Part shown: in pieces, positions 1-7,523 of the stretch
Numbering within the stretch: the stretch's first letter is position 1
How the letters are laid out: the number at the start of each line of letters is the position of its first letter
NCBI GenBank assembly: GCA_015501075.1
Contig: JADNYJ010000605.1
Span: forward strand, 1 to 18,709
Direction of reading: 5' to 3'
DNA: 18,709 nucleotides
Origin: Gymnopilus junonius
Taxonomy: Eukaryota; Basidiomycota; Agaricomycetes; Agaricales; Galerinaceae
Position numbers and translations under genes: made by a program
Notes under the pieces: generated by a model
Seen by the model: only the letters and a program-made list of their open reading frames with translations
Database searches by the model: none
Told to the model about the DNA's origin: nothing

Positions 1-100
1 GATGGCTGGTGTTACGTTTTCCTTTACTGTTATCTTATCGCGCGCCCCTTATTTTCCTTTCCTTATCATTTATTGAACAATTACTATATATAGTTTCTTC

Positions 101-204
101 ATGATCATCTTCGCTCGCGAGATGATCATTCTCTTTCTTACTTGTATGAGGACGATCTTTTCCTTTCTGATCATCATCCCTTCCGCAGTACTCTATGATG
201 ATCA
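101..204 (+). promoter_or_regulatory. U3 cluster of TGATCA palindromes with hairpin potential
   Basis: TGATCA occurs at 102-107, 123-128, 168-173 and 199-204, upstream of the TATA box. The first two sit in a 10-bp inverted repeat (101-110 with 120-129). The 3' LTR keeps all four motifs and has a perfect 11-bp version of the inverted repeat at 7157-7167 with 7175-7185. A role in promoter control or 3' RNA structure is an inference. Confidence 0.5.
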
Positions 205-265
205 TCCCCTTCCGATTCCCCTTGTTTCGTTATCGTTTCATTATATTATTATCAAACACAAATAG

Positions 266-297
266 TATATAAACAGTAGCTAGACTACGATGTACTT
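266..297 (+). promoter_or_regulatory. Retroelement core promoter: TATA box and predicted transcript start
   Basis: TATATAAA lies at 266-273. About 30 nt downstream, at 297, begins the 13-nt segment that is exactly complementary to the primer-binding site. In self-priming elements of the Tf1 type that segment is the very 5' end of the mRNA, so the TATA spacing and the complementarity agree on a start at about 297. Confidence 0.65.
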
Positions 298-467
298 TAG
301 CTTGTTCTTGAGAAATACACATCTCTTGTAACATTCGAGACGAACTTGAACCACTAGGCATTCTTCTGTCGAAGACAATACCTAGCGGACTTCATCGAAC
401 GAACTCTACGACTACTACGCCAGACCTTATCTTATCTGATTAGGTTCTGTCGTCAACGTCGTAACAA

Positions 468-480
468 AAGAACAAGCTAA
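468..480 (+). other. Primer-binding site, self-priming (Tf1) type
   Basis: The 13 bases AAGAACAAGCTAA begin one base after the 5' LTR. They are the exact reverse complement of 297-309 (TTAGCTTGTTCTT), which lies at the predicted mRNA 5' end. I did not recognise a tRNA 3'-end match here. In the Tf1/sushi group the mRNA folds back, and its first 11 or so bases prime minus-strand synthesis. Confidence 0.75.
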
Positions 481-784
481 CACCTCATTCAACGCTTCTG
501 CCTAGCAAGCGTTATCCACCAACATTACGGCTCGAAGAAGAGGACGATTCGCCGCTAGTTTTAGTGACGAAGAATTCTCTGACCCGAACACCGACCGAAC
601 CTCTGACGCAGGCGCGTCCGACGAATTTGAAACACCACCAGAAGGAGAAGAACCTCCTCTAACCCGATCGACTTTTCTTGGATCTAACCTCCAAGAACCC
701 GGTGTACTAAGACCTGACTTTGAATCTTTGCTAGCCACCCTACTTGGATCCCAACCCATCTTTTACCCAACAAACGAACCAGAA

Positions 785-1807
785 ATGCCCGGAGAATCCT
801 CTGACGCTCCCCCTGCCGCCCCCACCTCCCCTACTGGAAAAGGAATAGGAATCATTCCTGCCCCCTTTTCCGGAGACCGTTCCAAGGTCAAGACCTTCAT
901 CCAAGATGTGGGCGATTACTTCGACTTAAATGGCGACATCTACAATACCGATGTCAAAAAAATCGTATTTACCCTTGGACTTCTCAAAGGAGGAGAAGCA
1001 GAAGCCTGGAAGAAGGCCTTCAGAGAAGACCACACCACAGAGGACAAAAACGCCGCAGGCGTACCAACCGGAACAATCACCAAGAACTACGGCTCTGCCC
1101 TAGAATTCGAAAAGGCTTTTAATGAAGCCTTCAAACCGACCGAGACGAAGGACCAAGCGTTCTTCGAACTCCGAAACCTGAAGCAAGGAAAAGCTTCAGC
1201 TGCAGAACTGAACACCAAGTTCAACGAACTTGTGAAAACCGCCAAGATTCCCACTACTGGGAATGAGAGCGTCTTGATCGACTACTACATGAACGCCTTG
1301 AATAACTGGCTTCAAGAAAAGATTATGGGACTCGACATCCTCCCAACCACACTCGCTGCCTGGCAGCGAAAGGCAGTCAAGTATGACACCCATCGAACGA
1401 ATTTAGGCGCCTTTTGGGCAAGACCACCACCCAAGCGCCGAATGAACGAAAGACCTGGTGGGCTAGCATAGCCAGAGGAAACCCCGCCCCGCACTACCAC
1501 GCGCCGGCACCCGAATGAACCACCGAGACCCGAACGCCATGGACGTAGACAAAATGACGTCTATGCCATGACCCAAGAAGAACGAAGCGAGCTCATGAGG
1601 AAAGGGCTTTGCTTCCGATGCAAGAAGCCCGGGCACGTCTCAAGAGACTGCCCCGAGAAGGGCAAAAACAGGAGGAACCCTCCACCAAAGAAGAACCCCC
1701 TCAAAGGGAAAGCGCTCCACGCGCACATAAGGTCCCTCATGCAGGACCTTACCGAAGAAGAACGCGAAGAAGTGTACGAGATGGGAGACCAAGAGGGTTT
1801 TCAATAA
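785..1807 (+). pseudogene. gag: gag: capsid-like protein with CCHC zinc knuckle
   Basis: This is the structural Gag protein that packages element RNA. From ATG 785 the frame runs through a Pro/Ala-rich start and a retrotransposon-gag region (roughly 850-1440, rich in charged helices). It breaks near 1460, passes through a segment in another frame with an N-A-M-D-V-D motif at about 1536-1553 typical of fungal Gags, and returns to the first frame from about 1556. The knuckle C-X2-C-X4-H-X4-C is at 1610-1651, followed by a basic tail and an acidic end, with a stop at 1805-1807. The same frame is open upstream to 506 without an ATG, encoding an acidic leader. An ACG at 527 sits where an ATG would give a natural start. 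The 785 start is therefore provisional. The two breaks cancel and may be sequence error. Confidence 0.8.
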
Positions 1808-1843
1808 GGAGATGCATGAGACCAACGTATGCAACTCCATCTC
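1795..1843 (+). promoter_or_regulatory. Candidate -1 ribosomal frameshift signal between gag and pol
   Basis: The heptamer G_GGT_TTT (1795-1801) lies in the gag frame in the X_XXY_YYZ register, just before the gag TAA at 1805-1807. The protease frame continues in -1. After a 7-nt spacer a stem-loop can form: GAGA 1809-1812 with TCTC 1840-1843, and TGCAT 1813-1817 with ATGCA 1829-1833. A lost T in the T-run would produce the same frame change, so this stays a candidate. Confidence 0.45.
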
Positions 1844-1920
1844 TAGATATTTATTCTGTAGTCTCGGCTCGAATTGAAAATAAATCGCTTCAATTGCCCT
1901 TTTCATTCGAGACCGAGAAC

Positions 1921-2120
1921 AGAACGAAAATCGTTGGATCTGCTCTAGGAGACACTGGAGCAAAAGGGAAGTTCATCGACCAGAACTTCACGAAGAAACA
2001 CAACCTGGTAACAAGGCACTGGAAAACGAAATCCGAGTTTACAACGTAGACGGAACCCCGAACAAAAAGGGAACCATCAAGCGCTACGTCGATCTAAAAC
2101 TCGACATCGATGGACAACCT
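1921..2120 (+). other. Pol aspartic protease domain
   Basis: The active-site triad D-T-G is at 1951-1959, within a context ending G-K-F-I-D-Q-N-F that is usual for fungal gypsy proteases. A second part, with an I-L-G-F-P-W-F motif at about 2164-2186, lies in another frame after a one-base slip near 2015. The domain matures the Gag-Pol precursor. Confidence 0.8.
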
Positions 2121-2489
2121 CGAATGGAACGATTACTGGTCACCGGCCTTGGAAAGCAGAAGATCATTCTCGGCTTTCCCTGGTTCGAAGAAAACAACCC
2201 GGACATCAACTGGAAAAACGGACACGTCAAACTCAACAGGGAGATTAGTACTACTTCCCAAATAGAAGAAGTACCCGATGAGGAAATCCAACAAGTCAAT
2301 CAATTGGACGACTCTTCGGATTTAATCATTTCCTTTTTAGGTAACGAACCCCTTCCGGAAACGAAGGAGATCTGGAACATCCCTGCGGACGACAACGAAA
2401 TCTGGATCAACGCAAAACTGACCTCTTCACAAATCTTCGCTCAGAAGCACGACGTGAAGAAGGAAGAAAAGCCGCTCAAAGAAATGATC

Positions 2490-3330
2490 CCACCGGAATA
2501 CCACGAATACCTGGACATCTTCGACAAGGACACCGCCAACCGATTCCCCGAGTCTCGATCTTGGGACCATAAGATCGAACTCAAAGAAGGTTTCAACCCA
2601 AGGTTTTCAAACGTATCCCTAACGCCTCTGAGGATACCGAATTGGACAAATTCTGGAAGAAAACCTGAAGAAAGGATATATCGACCGTCTAAATCGCCAT
2701 GGCTCCCCCTTCTTTTTCGTATCTAAAAAGGACGGAAACTTCGACCCTGCCAAGACTACCGGTATCTGAATGAATGGACTGTCAAGAACGCCTATCCTCT
2801 CCCTCTGATCCCTGAACTAATGGATAAACTCAAAGGAGCCAAGTATTTCACTAAACTTGATGTCCGATGGGGTTACAACAACATTCGGATCAAGGACGGT
2901 GACCAATGGAAAGCGGCGTTCAAGACAAACAAAGGACTCTTCGAACCGACGTCATGTTTTTCGGCATGTGCAATTCCCCGGCAACTTCCAGTCAATGATG
3001 GACTCGATGTTCAAAGACGTCGTCCATCAAGGCTTTGTCATCATCTACATGGATGATATTCTTATCTTCCATAAAGATAAGAAGAAACTGGAACAGATAA
3101 CAAAGGAAGTACTTCAAATACTCCAAGACAACGATTGTATTTGAAACCAGAAAAATGCGCTTTGCCCAGACAAAAATCGACTATCTTGGAATGATCATCC
3201 AAGAAGGAAAGATATCGATGGACCCTTCCAAGCTCAGCGGTATCGCTGACTGGCCAGAACCAAAAACGTAAAACAGGTCCGATCTTTCTTAGGATTTGGA
3301 AACTTTTACAGAAGATTTATTCGGAAATAC
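2490..3330 (+). other. Pol reverse transcriptase domain
   Basis: The segments include P-P-E-Y-H-E-Y (about 2493), a finger motif ending F-F-F-V-S-K-K-D-G (about 2710-2735), [12 protein letters not shown] with the first catalytic Asp at 2859-2861, and I-I-Y-M-D-D-I-L with the paired Asp at 3052-3057. A thumb/connection segment ending F-L-G-F-G-N-F-Y-R-R-F follows. At least five frame changes divide it. Confidence 0.9.
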
Positions 3331-3435
3331 TCGGAAATAGCTCGCGCGCTTAATGAGCTATTAAAAAAGGACCGTAGCTTCGAATGGAATGAAGATGCCA
3401 AGAAATCATTCGAACTACTGAAACGAAAATTCACG

Positions 3436-3990
3436 GAAGAACCCGTATTGACCATGCCGGACACTGCTAAACAATTTCAGATTGAATGCGATGCATCCAA
3501 ATACGCATCTGGAGCAGTTTTAACTCAGCTCGACAGCAACGGAGACCGACACCCGGTGGCATTCATCTCTAAGACGTTCTCTCCTACCGAGAGAAATTAC
3601 GAGATTTATGACAGAGAACTATTGGCGATGATCCGATCCCTCAAAGAATGGCGACACTACATTCAAGGATCGACATTTACGACGATTATCTATTCCGATC
3701 ACAAAACTTGACGTACTTCAGAAGTACTCAGAAATTGAATAGACGCCAAGCAAGATGGTCTCTATTCCTTTCGGAATATGACATCCAACTGGTCCACCTC
3801 CCCGGAAGCAAAATGGTACAATCGGACGCCCTCTCACGAAGACCGGACATGATCCCCGATGAGGATCATGACAACGAAGACAAGATTCTCCTTCCGGAGA
3901 ATCTATTTATAAATTTGATTGACGCCGATCTGCAAATAGAAATCGCCCAATCAAGGAAACAGGACAAAGACGTAGTGGACGCACTGAAAC
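3436..3990 (+). other. Pol RNase H domain and connection
   Basis: The segment has I-E-C-D-A-S-K-Y-A-S-G-A-V-L (first Asp), N-Y-E-I-Y-D-R-E-L-L-A (Glu) and Y-S-D-H-K (Asp), the RNase H signature of gypsy elements. One frame change near 3710 separates it from the tail carrying L-P-G-S-K-M-V-Q-S-D-A-L-S-R-R, the usual link to integrase. Confidence 0.9.
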
Positions 3991-4045
3991 TCCTAACCCA
4001 AGAAGGACCTCAAGCCTCGCCAAAGACTTAGACGACTGGGAGACA

Positions 4046-4930
4046 ATGCAAATGGAAGGCATCGGGGAATTGATCTTTTACAAGAAAAAGAACTACATTC
4101 CCGATGACCAAGAACTACGCAGGAAAATCGTCGCGATGTACCACGACTCGGTCACCGCAGGACACCCCGGAGAACTGGAAACATACAACGCTGTACGACA
4201 ACTGTACTGGTGGCCCGGAATGCGGACATTCGTCAAAAATTATGTTAAAGGATGCGGACAATGCCAACAGTTCAAGATCAACCGAAACCCGGTGAATCCC
4301 TCCTTGCACCCGATTGAAGGAGCCAAATCCATGAGACCATTCGCACAATGCTCTCATGGATCACGGACCTCCCTAACATTGACGGATATGACTCATTATT
4401 GATCATGGTCGATCACGGACTTACAAAGGGGGTAATTATCATGCCTTGCTCGAAAACTCTTTCGCAAGAAGGAGCGGCATTACTCCTTCAGGACAACCTT
4501 TTCAAGCGATTTGGCCTACCGGACAGCATCATTTCCGATAGAGGACCCCAATTCGCAGCAAAAGCCTTCCAAGAACTGCTCAAACTTCTTGGAATCAAGT
4601 CAAAACTGTCAACGGCGTATCACCCTCAGTCAGATGGTACCACGGAACGATTCAATCAGGAAATAGAAGCGTATCTTGCTATCTATTGCTCGTCGAACCG
4701 ACCACCTGGAAACAACACGTTGGCACCCTGGAATTCGTCCATAACGATCGAAGACATGCGGACAGGCAAAGAACCCCGTTTGAACTCATGTTCGGAACCA
4801 ACCCAGTGGCTATTCCCACCACATTCGAAAATACGAAGTTTCCCTCCGTAGAAGAAAAACTGAAAAACCTCATCTCGGACAGAAAAGAAGCCCTTGCCGC
4901 ACGAACTGGCAAGAGCAAGAATGGCTGATC
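4046..4930 (+). other. Pol integrase: HHCC zinc domain and DD35E core
   Basis: The zinc domain has His in M-Y-H-D-S and A-G-H-P-G, then C-G-Q-C. In the core, the second Asp is in S-D-R-G-P-Q-F (4537-4539) and the Glu in T-E-R-F-N-Q (4645-4647), exactly 35 residues apart. The first Asp, normally in S-M-D before the I-T-D-L-P motif, falls on a frame break with a few missing bases near 4350-4360, so this copy lacks an intact triad as written. Confidence 0.9.
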
Positions 4931-5198
4931 GACGAAAGTCTAACTTTGTACCATTCAAAGAAGGACAAAAGGTATGGCTTGATTCGAGAAATCTCAAGAC
5001 ACGGTACAACAAGAAGCTGGCACCTAGAAGGAAGGACCGTTCAAGATCAAATGCGTCTAGGACCTCTCACGTATCAACTACAGTTGCCAAAGACATGGAG
5101 GATTCACGACATCTTCCATGCAACGTTGTTGATGCCTTACACGGAAACACAGGTTCACGGCCGGAACTTCACTCTACCACCCCCTGAAACGATTGATG

Positions 5199-5380
5199 GA
5201 GAACCAGAATACGAGGTCGAAACAATTCTGAACCATCGAAAGTACAGAAACGGACACTATCAATACCACGTCAAGTGGCTCGGCTATCCGATATCCGAAG
5301 CATCGTGGGAACCCGGGTCAAACCTTGCCAACGCGTCAGAAAAACTTGAAGTTTACAAGCAACTTCATCACTTACCACCC
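5199..5380 (+). other. Integrase C-terminal chromodomain
   Basis: The run E-Y-E-V-E-T-I-L is followed by Y-H-V-K-W-L-G-Y and then S-W-E-P-G-S-N-L. This is the chromodomain pattern with aromatic cage candidates Tyr and Trp present. In chromoviruses this module steers integration to chromatin carrying particular histone marks. It lies in one uninterrupted frame up to the pol stop. Confidence 0.92.
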
Positions 5381-5388
5381 TACCAATC

Positions 5389-5778
5389 ATGAACCCGAAC
5401 ACCGCGTCCCCCTCTTACTATGACAACACGTATGGCCGACCTCTTTACAATAAACTCGAACACCCGCCCCTCTCTCACCAAAACGATACATTTACCGTCG
5501 ACACCCTTACCTTCCCGAAACCGCCACCCCACCACCCCGAACAGATGAGGATCACTTATTGGGAAATGGAAGTTCGCACAAGAACCCCCTGCACCATACC
5601 CAATAATATAACCTGGAAAAGCGAGCAAGAATGGAATGCCATCGTGACCACCAGAATGATCGATCGAGAGAACGACAGATGGGAAGCTGAAACGATCACT
5701 CCTACCAAGGAGAAGGCCTCAAGGTGCCTGATCAAGAAACTGCGGACTGTCCTTGAGGAATACTTGGAATACTTATAA
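5389..5778 (+). CDS. Intact 129-aa accessory ORF overlapping the pol stop
   Basis: This protein is of unknown function and I recognise no domain. Its ATG (5389-5391) overlaps the pol TGA (5390-5392) as ATGA, a layout that can allow termination-reinitiation. The first half is rich in Pro, Asn, Thr and Tyr. The second half is charged, with W-E-M-E-V, W-K-S-E-Q-E-W and a helical end E-E-Y-L-E-Y-L, so it could fold. It is one of the few undisrupted frames of this length in a badly broken element, which hints at a real gene. It ends 55 nt before the next accessory reading frame. It could also be an extension of pol reached by frameshift. Its presence in other copies of the family is untested. Confidence 0.6.
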   Translation: MNPNTASPSYYDNTYGRPLYNKLEHPPLSHQNDTFTVDTLTFPKPPPHHPEQMRITYWEMEVRTRTPCTIPNNITWKSEQEWNAIVTTRMIDRENDRWEAETITPTKEKASRCLIKKLRTVLEEYLEYL

Positions 5779-5833
5779 AAAGGCAAACCAACCCCCTTGT
5801 ATTCCTTAAGTCCCTTCATTATCTCCTACAAAC

Positions 5834-7020
5834 ATGCCTCGCTTTTCTACTCGAACTCGCGCCGCCGCCTCTGCCCCAACTCGTCTCCTTCTGCAATACG
5901 CACTCGCCTGGCCCAAGCGAATGCACCCTCGCCCGAACCAACCCCAGTCCCCTCATCCTCTCATTCTAGAACTGAAGTCCGCCTTTCTCAGACGGACTCC
6001 TCCTCCAACTCGCCCGACCGAACGACGCTCCTTACACTAGATACCCACCTCCTATCCCTACGGTACACGCCCCACTCCGTTCTGTTGAGGACTTCCTCAA
6101 CTTACTTGACTTTGTCGATTTTCAACAGCTTACCCATAAGGAACTAGAACAGTTCCTTCAACACCCCGTTGTTAGTCCACCACCCTTGAAGTCCTTCAAA
6201 ACGATCCCTTCCTCAGAGACACCCTCTGCCAGTTCAAACACGAAACGGATTGTACCACATGCCACCGCGAAATAGTCAAAGCATCTCGAACAAAGTCGTT
6301 GCAATTGTTCGAGACTCTCATGCGCTTCCGACTCAAAAGGGTCATTAATCCTCTCCTCGTTAGCAGCAGACGACGAGGAGAATGCCCTCCCACTTCTACA
6401 TCTGCCATTAGGTCCGAGGACGAACCTTTCCACTCCCCCTCTCTTTATAACGTTGCCCCACAGACCTATCCGCCTGCTCCTCCTCGCGACGAACGATTTG
6501 TCAACACCGTCTCCGTCGACAACCGTTCCTCAGGACCCCTTCCGGCACGCTCCCATGCACCACCCCAACCACACTGCCCATCACCACCAGAAGACACCCC
6601 CTCGCCACCATGCAGACGACCTCTGCCCAGAACGCCGCCCATGACCACCCTCCTGCCTACCCCGAACCCTCTTCTTTACCAACCCAACCCCAGACTCCTT
6701 TCCGACCGGCCCGAACCCCGACGAACCCCCGACCGAGTCCACGACGGCGCTGCTTTGTTTGCAGCAGCGCGAACCACTGGCAGGCAGACTGCCGTAGCTA
6801 CCGCTGCTGCCACTGCCGCCAGTATCGTCCTGGCCATAACTCGATCGACTGTAGTCGACGACCGATCCGACGAAGTGACGGGGAATTCGTAGGCTATGCC
6901 TACGAATTCACGGAAGAGCAATTGGCGCACGTCGACGACATCGACAGCACCGAACGACTGGCAAGACGCAGCATACGATGGCTGGCACGGAGAAGAGGCG
7001 GAGAACAATATGAGCAGTGA
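5834..7020 (+). pseudogene. Second accessory region after pol, ending in two CCHC zinc knuckles; frame-broken
   Basis: This is a Gag-like nucleic-acid-binding protein, about 390 codons if its frames are joined. It starts M-P-R-F-S-T-R-T-R-A at 5834 and switches frame near 5890 into a Ser/Pro/Thr-rich stretch. It then has an acidic segment with V-E-D-F-L-N-L-L-D (about 6085-6110) and a segment with C-T-T-C-H and L-F-E-T-L-M-R-F (about 6200-6340). After a long Pro/Arg-rich linker it ends in two knuckles. Knuckle 1 is C-X2-C-X4-H-X4-C at 6751-6792. Knuckle 2 is C-X2-C-X6-H-X4-C at 6805-6852. The stop is 7018-7020, 46 nt before the 3' LTR. Standard Ty3/gypsy elements carry knuckles only in Gag. 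I believe related regions occur in other agaricomycete gypsy elements, but cannot confirm that here. Confidence 0.6.
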
Positions 7021-7028
7021 GCCCCATT

Positions 7029-7049
7029 ATTGAAGCCAGGGGCTTCAAT
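7029..7049 (+). other. Hairpin next to polypurine tract
   Basis: A perfect 9-bp stem forms between ATTGAAGCC (7029-7037) and GGCTTCAAT (7041-7049), with loop AGG. It lies 8 nt after the stop of the last accessory reading frame and just before the polypurine tract. A role in RNA processing or plus-strand priming is speculative. Confidence 0.55.
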
Positions 7050-7056
7050 TCTTAGT

Positions 7057-7066
7057 AGGGGGGTAA
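7057..7066 (+). other. Polypurine tract
   Basis: AGGGGGGTAA directly precedes the TGTTACG start of the 3' LTR, the expected place and composition for the plus-strand primer. Confidence 0.8.
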
Positions 7067-7523
7067 TGTTACGATTCTCTTTCCTGTTATCTTATCGCGC
7101 GCCCCTTTTTCCTTTTTCTTATCATTTATCGAACAATTACTATTTATAGTTTCTTCATGATCATCTTTGCTCGCAAGATGATCATTCACTTTCTTACTTG
7201 TATGAGGACAATCTTCCCTTTCTGATCATCATCCCTTCCGCAGTGCCCTATGATGATCATCCCCTTCCGATCCCCCTTGTTTCGTTATAGTTTCATTATA
7301 TTATTATCAACCACAAATAACTATATAAACAGTAGCTAGACTACGATGTACATTAGCTTGTTCTTGAGAATATACATCTCTTGTAACAACCAAGACAAAC
7401 TTGAACCACTAAGGCATTCTTCCGTCGAAGACAATACCTTAGCGGACTTCATCGAACGACTTCTACGACTACTACGCCAGACCTTATCTTATCTGATTAG
7501 GTTCTGTCGTCAACGTCGTAACA
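7067..7523 (+). repeat. 3' long terminal repeat
   Basis: This is 457 bp, the same length as the 5' copy, and starts immediately after a G-rich polypurine tract. It differs from the 5' LTR by about 30-35 substitutions and small compensating indels, for example near 7074-7082 and 7397-7405. Its right edge abuts coding sequence of a hAT-type transposase. Confidence 0.95.

Larger units (their letters stand above)
10..466 (+). repeat. 5' long terminal repeat
   Basis: This is 457 bp, with 7-bp inverted termini TGTTACG and CGTAACA. It aligns end to end with 7067-7523. It contains a TATATAAA box at 266-273, a cluster of TGATCA palindromes in U3, and the likely transcript start near 297. The window opens only nine bases before this LTR, so the left flank cannot be judged. 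Confidence 0.95.
1798..5392 (+). pseudogene. pol: pol polyprotein: PR-RT-RNase H-IN-chromodomain, multiply frameshifted
   Basis: This is the enzymatic polyprotein for proteolytic maturation, reverse transcription and integration. Reading through frame changes gives, in order: an aspartic protease with D-T-G (1951-1959), reverse transcriptase with F-T-K-L-D (Asp at 2859) and Y-M-D-D (3046-3057), RNase H with conserved D/E/D sites (about 3436-3715), integrase with an HHCC zinc domain (about 4130-4270) and a DD35E core, and a C-terminal chromodomain (about 5200-5376). The stop is TGA 5390-5392. Frame changes occur near 2015, 2610, 2650, 2740, 2955, 3140, 3165, 3270, 3710, 4025, 4345, 4690, 4900 and 5030. 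Each segment is convincing alone, but no single open frame exists. The last two codons overlap the next ORF (ATGA). Confidence 0.92.
10..7523 (+). mobile_element. Ty3/gypsy chromovirus LTR retrotransposon (Tf1/sushi-like), full length but frame-broken
   Basis: Two 457-bp direct repeats bound the element, each starting TGTTACG and ending CGTAACA. Inside, in order, are a primer-binding site, gag with a CCHC knuckle, protease, reverse transcriptase with YMDD, RNase H, integrase with a DD35E core, a chromodomain, two extra coding regions and a polypurine tract. Integrase after RT-RNase H is the Ty3/gypsy order, and the chromodomain places it among chromoviruses. The five bases before the left LTR (gctgg) do not match those after the right LTR (tgacc), so no target-site duplication is visible. 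The LTRs differ at about 30-35 positions, so the copy is old. The frames are broken many times. Some breaks may be sequence error, since host genes here show the same one-base slips. Confidence 0.95.

Noticed and set aside
1469..1471. In-frame TAG in gag suggesting readthrough
   Set aside because: The conserved N-A-M-D-V-D motif just downstream is in a different frame, so a pair of one-base slips explains the stop better than readthrough.
10..7523. Repeat-induced point mutation as cause of the broken retroelement
   Set aside because: Breaks are mainly one-base frame changes with few in-frame stops from C-to-T changes, which is not the RIP pattern.
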